The position numbers were made by a program, and so were the translations under genes. The notes beneath the pieces are model-generated. The model saw only the letters and a list, made by a program, of their open reading frames with translations, ran no database searches and was not told the origin of the DNA. From Deltaproteobacteria bacterium (GTDB lineage: Bacteria; Desulfobacterota; Syntrophobacteria; BM002): a stretch of 54,594 nt of DNA. The stretch lies in contig JAFDGZ010000023.1 of assembly GCA_019309045.1 (NCBI GenBank), positions 1 to 54,594 on the forward strand, written 5' to 3'. Below, in pieces: positions 17,533 through 25,010 of this stretch (positions within the stretch are counted from its first letter, which is position 1; each line of letters opens with the position of its first letter).

Positions 17533-18216
17533 CTAGAGGTTTTTGGCAGCCCAGAAAGCGGCCTGCAGACGGTTGGGTACTTTTATTTTCTTAAATATAT
17601 TATAGAGATGCGTCTTTACGGTGTGCGGACTTATGCAGAGTTTCTCAGCGATCTGTTCATTGGTGGCTCCTATAGCCACCAGGGCAAGTATCTCTTCCTG
17701 ACGAGGAGTGAGCAAAGTCAGCCCCTTTCTTGTGGGGTCGTGTCCGCTTTTACCCTCTGTAATACACTTTGCCATAATCCCCCTGGAGACCCACATTTCT
17801 CCCTCGAGCACCCTGCATACGCCCTTGACAAAGTGATCCGTGGGGTCATGTTGATAGATAAGCCCTCTGACGCCCTCCCACACACATCTTTCTTCATTTT
17901 CCAATTCAGAGCTGACATTGAAAAGAACCATCTCGTATCTGGTGGAATCCTGCGCGGCCAATGTTCTGAGGTCGGTGAGAAGTTGCTCCATATCTTTTCC
18001 CTGGGAATCCAGGAGCACCAGGGCATATTCTCCCTCCTCCTTTTCCGCTGCAATCACCTGAGAAATCTCTTTCTTGACCAGACAGCGCACTCCAGTTTCA
18101 CGCTTTATACATTGGGCTATGAGCTCATTCTGCACCGCACTGGGTCCTACCACATAGACACTCTTCGCCCTTGAAGAAGCAGAGCTTTTAGATTTTCGAG
18201 GGTCCTCTGATACCAT
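17533..18216 (-). CDS. LuxR/CsgD-type transcriptional regulator with degenerate receiver-like domain
   Basis: 227 residues. The N-terminal 140 residues resemble a response-regulator receiver (SVYVVGPSAVQNELIAQCIK, ALVLLDSQGKD, GVRGLIYQHDP), but the acidic pocket is incomplete and the phosphoryl Asp is uncertain, as in CsgD/VpsT-type regulators. The C-terminal HTH (about 165-220, LTPRQEEILALVAIGATNEQ then ISPHTVKTHLYNIFKKI) is a full GerE/LuxR domain. Sitting at the upstream edge of the exopolysaccharide genes, it probably controls them. Regulation by a small molecule or by c-di-GMP instead of phosphorylation is possible but not shown. Confidence 0.88.
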   Translation of the reverse strand: MVSEDPRKSKSSASSRAKSVYVVGPSAVQNELIAQCIKRETGVRCLVKKEISQVIAAEKEEGEYALVLLDSQGKDMEQLLTDLRTLAAQDSTRYEMVLFNVSSELENEERCVWEGVRGLIYQHDPTDHFVKGVCRVLEGEMWVSRGIMAKCITEGKSGHDPTRKGLTLLTPRQEEILALVAIGATNEQIAEKLCISPHTVKTHLYNIFKKIKVPNRLQAAFWAAKNL

Positions 18217-18695
18217 GGCAGGGAAAACCTAGCGTTCTTGAAAGTTGACTACGGTTACCGTACGACGTTTTTCTTACCACGTCAATACGAAAAGTTCCAA
18301 GTTCCCACCTATCGGTTATTGCAAGACGGCACATGGCCCAGGGCACAAGGCAAAGGGATCACGGCCAGGGTTACGAGGCCCGTTTCGTCTTTCGGCAATG
18401 TCAAGCGCCGTACTGTGACACGTAGCCATACCCACTCTTTTCGCTGCAAGATGCCGCTCCCACGATTGGACCAGCAGGCAGTAAGCACCAAGCACAGCAT
18501 GAATCGATCCCCTGAAAGGATTCCTCCAATAGGGCTCGCCGCGGTTAGAGAACCGTTCCCACAGGAGAATCGTCAGCAATATTGGGGAAAACGTGCTCCC
18601 GACTTCGTATTCTAAATTAGAAATCCGCAATTCCAAATTCGAAATCTAGATGCTGTTGCCGCAAGCCTTGCGCCCTGTGCCGTTTGCCCGTTCTT
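18217..18695. repeat. 479-base repeat mosaic between regulator and cyclase genes
   Basis: No gene seen. It contains a REP-like arm GGTTACGAGGCCCGTTTCG (about 18369), GCTGCAAGATGCCGCTCCCA (about 18444), a CAGGCAGTAAGCACCAAGCA tract (18476), GGTTAGAGAACCGTTCCCAC (about 18543), AATTAGAAATCCGCAATTCC AT-rich repeat (about 18614-18650), and GCCTTGCGCCCTGTGCC (about 18664). Confidence 0.6.
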
Positions 18696-20963
18696 TTACT
18701 TCGTTCGTGCGATGAACACACCGTCCCATTCCCCCTCGGGAGGGCTCTTGCAGTAAATGAGACAGCGCTCTTTCATGACCCTGGCAGGCCCGTCCTCAGG
18801 AAGGATCTCCAGCACGCGTTCAAATTGGGTAAGAGCTTCCTGCCAGCGCTGCTGCCTGTAAAGTTCCAACCCCCGGGCAAAGTGAGCATAACCCTTCTTT
18901 TTTTCCGGTGGGAGGGAAGTACCGGCCTCGGCCAGCAGTTCATAAACTCGCACCGGCTGTTGCCTGCCCTTGACTCGCACCATGTCCACCTCACGGAGCT
19001 GAAAAGAATCGCCAATCAGATCTGCTGTGTTTTCACCTATTAGAATTTCCGTACTGTAGACCTTGTTCAGCCCCTCAAGACGGGAGCCAAGATTCACCTG
19101 ATCTCCCAGTGCCCCGTAGGCAAAGCGGTAGCGAGAGCCGATGTTGCCGATCAGCATGCGGCCAGAATTGACACCTGTACGGGCCGTCAAAGGAGGCCTG
19201 CCAATCTTGGTCCATTCCTCTCGCAGCCGATGCAGGGCATCCCGCATCGCCAGGGCAGCAGCGCACGCTCGCTGGGCATGGTCTTCCTGATCCAGGGGCG
19301 CCCCAAAAATGGCCATCAGCTCATCTCCCACGTATTCTTTGAGAGTACCCTGATAAGCGAAGACCTGTTCGGTCATCTCTGCGAAATAATCACTCAAAAT
19401 GCTAATCATCTCATGGGGTGCATAGCGCTCAGAGTAACTGGTGAATCCTGCCAGATCACTGAATAGTACAGTGAGCACCTTTTCTTCACCCCCAAGCTTC
19501 AGGCGACCAGGTTCCCTGAGCATTTCTTCGATCACTATCGGGGCCACATAGTGCCTGAATGCGCCCTTGATTTTCTTGCGTTCTCTCTCTTCCGTGAAGT
19601 AGTGATAGACAGTAAGGGCAAGATAAGTTACGGACAGAACAAACAGGGGATAGACTATATTCAGCCAGACGCCAGAGCGCACGAACAGCCATTGAGCAAT
19701 GGCGATATGACAGATAAAAAGCACTGAAGCAAGCAGCAGACCTTTGAGAGCACTCATTCTGGGGATGGCTATTGCTGTGATGAACCCGAGTACAATAATG
19801 GCAAACAAGTCGTAGACTTTCGACCATTTGGGTCTGGTGATGAAGTTTTGCGAGAAGATATTGTCAATAACCGTGGCATGAACTTCCACCCCGGGATACA
19901 GTGGACTGAAAGGAGTACTACGCAAATCATGAGTTCCCATAGCTGTAGCCCCTACCAGCACGATCTTGTCTTTAAAGGTGCCGGCAGCAAGCTTGCCATG
20001 GAGAATGTCGGTTATGGAGTAATGAGGAAAAGTCTTGGGCGGACCCAGATAGTTGATGAGCATCTGGCCGTTCTCGTCTGTGGGAATAAAACGGCGTCCC
20101 ATCTGGATGCCTTCCACTCCGTAAACAGCAACTTTGATCATCAGCTGGGGTTTATCGAGGTAAAACCAGGCACTCAGCAGAGAAAGGGGAGGAAAGGCTT
20201 CCTTGCCACACTGGATAACGAGAGGCAGCCAGCGCACCACCCCGTCGCGGTCAGTGGTTACATTGAAATATCCAGAAGCGGCTGCTTTGCTGGTAAATAT
20301 TTTCAGATTGCTCTCCGGTGCATAGGCTTTGATAAATGGTGAAACTCCCGTGTCCTGGCCTTCAAAAATAATGAGCGAGTACTTGGATGAGTTGATGCGG
20401 GCAAGCTGCTCTTTGATTTCTTTCTCGCCTATCTTATATCCCAGGCTGCCTTCGTCCATGTGAAAGAAATAGCCGAGGACCACCGAGGCGGCACAGTTGC
20501 CGATAGCCCTGGCCAGCAGCAGGTCATTATCTGCAGCCATCCTTGTTCGGGCTAAAAACTCAGACAGCAGATGATTCTTGATCTCTAGAGAGGCAACCTG
20601 TCTGTTCAATTCCCTGATCAAACTCAATTGCGAATTCTCGTCAGGCTCCAGGAAACCCACATCGAAACTGATGACCTTTGCTCCATCTTTGGAAAGGATA
20701 TTCAATAGATCAGCGAACTTGGAGCGCGGCCAGGGCCAGCGTCCTTCCACATCGAGACTTTTCTCATCTATCAGTGCCAGGACTACGGGCGCGGTGGGTT
20801 GCACAGAACCGCGGGAGAGAAAACGAAGATCGTAAGTTTTCAACTCGATCAAATCGAGAATAGGTATTCCCACTAGAAACGACAGCACAACCAGGACAGT
20901 GATACCCAGTGAAATGGAAAATGGATTAAGGCTGAATAATGATTTCAGGCGAAATTTCATCAC
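18696..20963 (-). CDS. CHASE2-domain class III nucleotide cyclase
   Basis: 755 residues. One N-terminal helix (about 15-37) precedes a large CHASE2 sensor (DLRFLSRG, DEKSLDVEGRWPWPRSKFAD, DKIVLVGATAMGTHDLRSTP, up to about 375). Three helices follow (about 380-455). The class III cyclase domain (about 490-660) has metal Asp residues in LFSDLAGFT and EYVGDELMAIFG, and the N/R pair in GDQVNLGSRLEG. The C-terminus is a TPR-like tail. It converts ATP or GTP to a cyclic nucleotide in response to an extracytoplasmic signal. The position normally holding the substrate-specifying Lys of adenylate cyclases appears to be Glu (KEYVGD rather than xKFIGD), so cGMP cannot be excluded. Three cyclic-nucleotide-binding domains are coded just upstream in the same direction. 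Confidence 0.92.
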   Translation of the reverse strand: MMKFRLKSLFSLNPFSISLGITVLVVLSFLVGIPILDLIELKTYDLRFLSRGSVQPTAPVVLALIDEKSLDVEGRWPWPRSKFADLLNILSKDGAKVISFDVGFLEPDENSQLSLIRELNRQVASLEIKNHLLSEFLARTRMAADNDLLLARAIGNCAASVVLGYFFHMDEGSLGYKIGEKEIKEQLARINSSKYSLIIFEGQDTGVSPFIKAYAPESNLKIFTSKAAASGYFNVTTDRDGVVRWLPLVIQCGKEAFPPLSLLSAWFYLDKPQLMIKVAVYGVEGIQMGRRFIPTDENGQMLINYLGPPKTFPHYSITDILHGKLAAGTFKDKIVLVGATAMGTHDLRSTPFSPLYPGVEVHATVIDNIFSQNFITRPKWSKVYDLFAIIVLGFITAIAIPRMSALKGLLLASVLFICHIAIAQWLFVRSGVWLNIVYPLFVLSVTYLALTVYHYFTEERERKKIKGAFRHYVAPIVIEEMLREPGRLKLGGEEKVLTVLFSDLAGFTSYSERYAPHEMISILSDYFAEMTEQVFAYQGTLKEYVGDELMAIFGAPLDQEDHAQRACAAALAMRDALHRLREEWTKIGRPPLTARTGVNSGRMLIGNIGSRYRFAYGALGDQVNLGSRLEGLNKVYSTEILIGENTADLIGDSFQLREVDMVRVKGRQQPVRVYELLAEAGTSLPPEKKKGYAHFARGLELYRQQRWQEALTQFERVLEILPEDGPARVMKERCLIYCKSPPEGEWDGVFIARTK

Positions 20964-21415
20964 GAATTGTCCTGGTTAAGTATCTTTCGTCGCGGCAAGG
21001 TGCCGCTTCCTCTGTCTGGGTTACGGCAACGGTTATGAAGCCCTTTTCGTTCGTCGGTAACGTCAGTCGGCGTTTTCTTCGTTGCCGATAACCGATAACC
21101 TCATTTTCTTGACTGGCCAACGCAGGCTAAAGCCTGCGACTACCAACATATTGCCCAGACATTTACCGAGAACCAACAAAAGCTCATCGGCTTAACAGCT
21201 TCCCCCTGTCCGCCGTCTTGTCCGATGACTTGTCCGCCGAAGCCGGAGGCGAAATCGGAAGTCAAAGGCGAAGGCGGAAGCCGGGAGATTGCTGGTCGCG
21301 GCTAGAGATCCGCTCCTACAGATGAATCGCCAGCGTTTTAGGTACAATGTAGCCTGAACCTCGCATCCTCCAATTCGAAATTCGAAATCTATGACCCGCA
21401 ACTCACAACCCTTTT
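20964..21415. repeat. 452-base repeat mosaic between cyclase and hydrogenase genes
   Basis: No gene seen. It holds CGCGGCAAGGTGCCGCTTCC (about 20991), a REP-like arm (about 21015-21055), the perfect hairpin CGCAGGCTAAAGCCTGCG (21121-21138), a GCCGAAGCCGGAGGCGAAAT tract (about 21235), a GGTCGCGGCTAGAGATCCGC hairpin (about 21294), and an ATTCGAAATTCGAAATC tract (about 21372). Confidence 0.6.
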
Positions 21416-22717
21416 TTAATGCGTTGCACAGCTCAGACACGGGTCGAATATACGAACGCAGCGGCCTATTAATCGTTCACCGGCTGGGGAAAGTCTGTCA
21501 TTGTGGAGGTGTTTCTGAGCCAGATCTTTTATCAGCAAATTGATGTAGGCATTATTGAACTGAGTAGCCACCAGAAGCCGCATTCGCTCCAGATAGCCAC
21601 GTTTGACTAGATAGCTGTGTACCAGTACGCCGCGGGGAGCCTCCAATACGCCAATGCCTTTACCGCTCACTTTGAAGTCAACATCCACCGCTGTCTGTTT
21701 GAGATCCACTTCCGTGAGAAGATGCTCAATTCGTTTGGCCGCCCAGAGGATCTCCGCCAACCGGCAAACATCGTAGCTTTCGAGATTGGCGGGCTCTTTT
21801 TCCTTGAAAGAAGCTACGATTTCCAGAGAAGCTATTTCCGGATCGTCCAGAAAGCCGCCTTCGAGATATTTTCTGGAAAACGGACCCACCAGTACCATGC
21901 CGGCAGGAAAGCCGAATGAGCGAAGATAGGGAAATTTGGCAAATGTCCATTCTGCCCTCATCTCGGCAACATTTTCCTCGAACTCTTCCCTGGCAAAGGT
22001 CGCCACAGTCCTGCCTTCCTTACTGTAGGCTCTGAAAACATCCTGCCCTTCGCGACCGTCGTATATCAGACAGAGGGCTTCCTGGTCAGGTGGCAGTTCG
22101 ATGCTGTCCTGGTCAAGCTGAATTTTTCCAGCCTCCACCAGCAGTGTTCTCGCCCGTACTTGCACCTCAGCTGCAATTTGTTGCACCTGCTCCAGCTCAC
22201 TCTCTGTAGGAGGTATGAGAAAACGTCCGATCCCCATGGCAACTGGATGCGAGGCGCGCTTGCCGAGCAGTTCCACTATTCTCTGTCCGGCCTTGCGCAG
22301 GGCGAACGCCTCTGTGGCAATCTCTGGATGAGTTTTCATGAGCTCGAAGACTCCTCCAGCTGCGCCAAGAAAGTCAGGAACCGTAAGGAAAAAATAGCTC
22401 AGGGCATGACTGCCTATCCATTCACCCAGGACGATGATCTCCCGCAGATTCTTTATTGAGGCCGGCACCTCCACTGAAAGTGCTTCTTCGATCGCCTTGA
22501 GGCTTGCGACCTGGTGAGAACTGCTGCACAAGCCACATACGCGGGATATGAGTTGCGGTACAAATTCCACCCGCCTTCCCTTGCAGAACCGTTCAAAGCC
22601 ACGAAAGTCTCCCACCAGAAAGCGGGCAATTTTGATCTCGCCTTCTTCCACCTCAATGAGGATATCTGCATTTCCTTCTACACGAGTTGCTTTCTCGAGA
22701 AGAATCTTCCTACTCAT
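21416..22717 (-). CDS. [NiFe]-hydrogenase large subunit, group 3c/Mvh-like, without C-terminal peptide
   Basis: 433 residues of the [NiFe]-hydrogenase large-subunit family, closest in style to the F420-non-reducing (MvhA) type. Both active-site motifs are present: RVCGLCSSSH (Cys61, Cys64) and DPCLSCATH (Cys427, Cys430). They should hold the Ni-Fe(CN)2CO centre. The protein ends exactly at the His of the last motif, so the C-terminal extension that maturation proteases normally remove is missing. A similar ending is reported for some regulatory and some membrane-bound hydrogenases. The gene overlaps the small-subunit gene by 4 bases (ATGA), so the subunits are made together. It probably oxidises or senses H2 in the cytoplasm. 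No Tat signal is present on either subunit. Confidence 0.93.
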   Translation of the reverse strand: MSRKILLEKATRVEGNADILIEVEEGEIKIARFLVGDFRGFERFCKGRRVEFVPQLISRVCGLCSSSHQVASLKAIEEALSVEVPASIKNLREIIVLGEWIGSHALSYFFLTVPDFLGAAGGVFELMKTHPEIATEAFALRKAGQRIVELLGKRASHPVAMGIGRFLIPPTESELEQVQQIAAEVQVRARTLLVEAGKIQLDQDSIELPPDQEALCLIYDGREGQDVFRAYSKEGRTVATFAREEFEENVAEMRAEWTFAKFPYLRSFGFPAGMVLVGPFSRKYLEGGFLDDPEIASLEIVASFKEKEPANLESYDVCRLAEILWAAKRIEHLLTEVDLKQTAVDVDFKVSGKGIGVLEAPRGVLVHSYLVKRGYLERMRLLVATQFNNAYINLLIKDLAQKHLHNDRLSPAGERLIGRCVRIFDPCLSCATH

Positions 22718-24567
22718 CGTATCCTCGATGGGTCCAGGACCATGTTGTGAGAGAAGTTCATGAGGCTGTAACCACAGCTGCGCAGGATTCTCATGACTGT
22801 CTTCAGCTCTTCTTCGTCATGGTGGCAACGTCTTCGTAAGGAACTCAGGATTATCTGCTCGAGGGTCTCTCCCTTTTTCATACGCTTCAGGACCTTCGCT
22901 GATGGTCCCCGGCATCCCCAGCAGGGCAGGCCATTGCTGGGGCATATGGCACCGCAGCCCCCTTTGGTCAGAAAACCCAGGCACAGAGAAGCACCCGATG
23001 AGAAACAGAGAGCAGGGTCCCAGTCCTGCCGAGGGTAGACGAACATGGCATCAGCCTCCACTTTCCTGGGCTTTCGGCTGCATTCGGCACAGACGATCTG
23101 CCGCAGCTTCAGACTTTGTTGCTCTCCTCTCAGTTCTTTTACGAGTTGGATAAGGTAATCTATCCGCGCGGGGCAGCCCGGCAAGTAATAATCAACCCGG
23201 ACAAAATCATCCAGCTTTCCAGCCCGACGAAGCAGGGCCATCTGGCTGCGTTGATAGGTTCCTCCAGCACCAGCTCTGGTACCAGATAGGTAATAGTCGA
23301 AAGGATCCTGAGTCTCGCCATAAGATGCTTCAACTATCTCTTCCAGCTCGAACATGTTGGCGAGACTGGGTATTCCCCCCTGGGCAGCGCAGGTGCCCCA
23401 GGCTACCAGGTAGTCGCTCTTGTATCTCACCTCTCGCAGCAGTTCCTCATCCTCTCGCATCCGCACCGCCCCATCTATTGCTACTATGTCTGCTTCAGAA
23501 ATCTCGCTCTGATCCATCAGCATCGGACAGTAGACGATGCGAACGCGTTCCAGCAACTCTCCCAGCTTTTGTTGATCTTCCAGGAGCACTGCCGCACCAC
23601 TACCGCAGGTAGAAAGCGACACCAATGCCATCCGGATTCGCTGCTCTTTTCGCAATGGTGGCAAAAGGCTCATCTGGACTATATCCACCCATTTCTCCGG
23701 ATCAGCCATGGCCTGATGGAGTCGGCGCAACCGCAGGGTTAGAACCTGCAACACATAGAGTGCAAGGCCGGGATCGCGTTTCACTTTATTGAAAAAGGCA
23801 CTTCGCATGATCGGCACCAACTGACAGCGCTCGGTCGCCACTGCGGATGCCGAGCGAGGTCGGCTGGTAAGAAGCGCCATCTCACCGAAAATATCTCCAC
23901 GCCCAAGGCGAGTCAGGAAACATCGAACACCTCTCTTTTCCTGATAAATCTCGACCGCACCCTGGGCGATGATATACATGGCCTCGCCTGGATCACCCTG
24001 GCGAAAAATATTCTCGTAAGAATCGAAGGTAACGCTTTCTGCACGGGCCAGTGCCTTGATGTCCAGAGGTGCACTCAGGGGAAGCTGCAGAAAGGTCTCG
24101 CTCCCGTCATTACCCCGGCCGCGCCTTTCTTCGGTAAACGACAGCTGGCACTCCATCTGTCTTCTTTTTTCGAGAGCCACTCGCAAAGATTCACTTTCTT
24201 CAACCTTCCGCTGCAAGAGTTTGCTCGTCTCCTCAATCCTCCTGCTCAAAGCCCTGAGCAGATGAATGGCCACCCCAGGGTCCTGACGCACCCTTTCGAG
24301 CAACGTCTCCCGGGTGAGGTAAAGCAGTCTGCCTGATTTTATGACAGTTACTGTGGCTGATCTCGGTTTTTCGTCAACCAGGGCCATTTCGCCGAAGAAA
24401 TCTCCTGCTTCCATGAGCCCCAGCACAACTTCCTGCCCCCCCTGAAGCTGGCTTACCTCCACCGCGCCGGACTGGATTATGTACATGGTGTCGCCCGGCT
24501 CCCCCTGACGACACACAACCTCTCCCTTTTCATAAAAAGTGCCGAATATTTCTTCGTTGTACGCCAT
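22714..24567 (-). CDS. Two cyclic-nucleotide-binding domains fused to a [NiFe]-hydrogenase small subunit
   Basis: 617 residues. The first cNBD (about 1-110) has the phosphate-binding cassette GDFFGEMAL...PRSATV and the second (about 170-285) has GDIFGEMALL...PRSASA. Both keep the Gly-Glu and Arg residues that bind cAMP or cGMP. Residues 312-617 form an MvhG/FrhG-type hydrogenase small subunit: STCGSGAAVLLED (319-331), AWGTCAAQGG (389-398), YYLPGCPARID (460-470), then LCLGFLTKGGCGAICPSNG and PCWGCRGPS (528-555) for further Fe-S clusters. The second Cys of the usual CxxC proximal-cluster motif is Gly324, so that [4Fe-4S] has lost a ligand. The fusion suggests that a cyclic nucleotide gates the hydrogenase, or that the hydrogenase acts as a sensor arm. 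I do not know a characterised example. Confidence 0.93.
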   Translation of the reverse strand: MAYNEEIFGTFYEKGEVVCRQGEPGDTMYIIQSGAVEVSQLQGGQEVVLGLMEAGDFFGEMALVDEKPRSATVTVIKSGRLLYLTRETLLERVRQDPGVAIHLLRALSRRIEETSKLLQRKVEESESLRVALEKRRQMECQLSFTEERRGRGNDGSETFLQLPLSAPLDIKALARAESVTFDSYENIFRQGDPGEAMYIIAQGAVEIYQEKRGVRCFLTRLGRGDIFGEMALLTSRPRSASAVATERCQLVPIMRSAFFNKVKRDPGLALYVLQVLTLRLRRLHQAMADPEKWVDIVQMSLLPPLRKEQRIRMALVSLSTCGSGAAVLLEDQQKLGELLERVRIVYCPMLMDQSEISEADIVAIDGAVRMREDEELLREVRYKSDYLVAWGTCAAQGGIPSLANMFELEEIVEASYGETQDPFDYYLSGTRAGAGGTYQRSQMALLRRAGKLDDFVRVDYYLPGCPARIDYLIQLVKELRGEQQSLKLRQIVCAECSRKPRKVEADAMFVYPRQDWDPALCFSSGASLCLGFLTKGGCGAICPSNGLPCWGCRGPSAKVLKRMKKGETLEQIILSSLRRRCHHDEEELKTVMRILRSCGYSLMNFSHNMVLDPSRIR

Positions 24568-25010
24568 GATGTCATTGCCTCACTGGTTGAGCACCGGTTG
24601 TGGACAATGGTTAACAGGCCCATATCTGGATAACGGTAAAGGCTAGGGCAACGGCCACGAAACCCGTATCGGTAAACGGCTCGCGGCAACGAAGAAAAAG
24701 CCAACCAACGTTACCGAATGCCGAAACGGGTTTCGTAACCCTGGCCGCAAACCGTGCCCCCAAAGCCTCACAACGCAGGCTAAAACCTGAGGCTACCAGC
24801 ATATTGCCAAGACGTCTACCTAGAGCTGATAACCCACTGCCTCCCAATTCGAAATTCGCAATTCCAAATTCGAATTCCTGAAGCCCTTGCCATGAGCCCT
24901 GCGCCCTGTGCCTAACGCCTTTCCCAATAACTGACAACCAATAACAGCTCACCAGGTTCCCAGCCTCCTAGCTTCCAAGTCCTCCAGTGACCAATAACCC
25001 AACTAACCCG
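24568..25010. repeat. 443-base repeat block with a clear head-to-head REP-like pair
   Basis: No gene seen. Arms at 24642-24671 (GGCAACGGCCACGAAACCCG and following) and 24718-24744 (CCGAAACGGGTTTCGTAACC and following) are the best-preserved inverted pair in the window. Next come a mutated copy of the hairpin repeat (24773-24791, AACGCAGGCTAAAACCTGAG), the AT-rich ATTCGAAATTCGCAATTCC tract (about 24846) and a GAGCCCTGCGCCCTGTGCC tract (about 24894). Confidence 0.65.
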
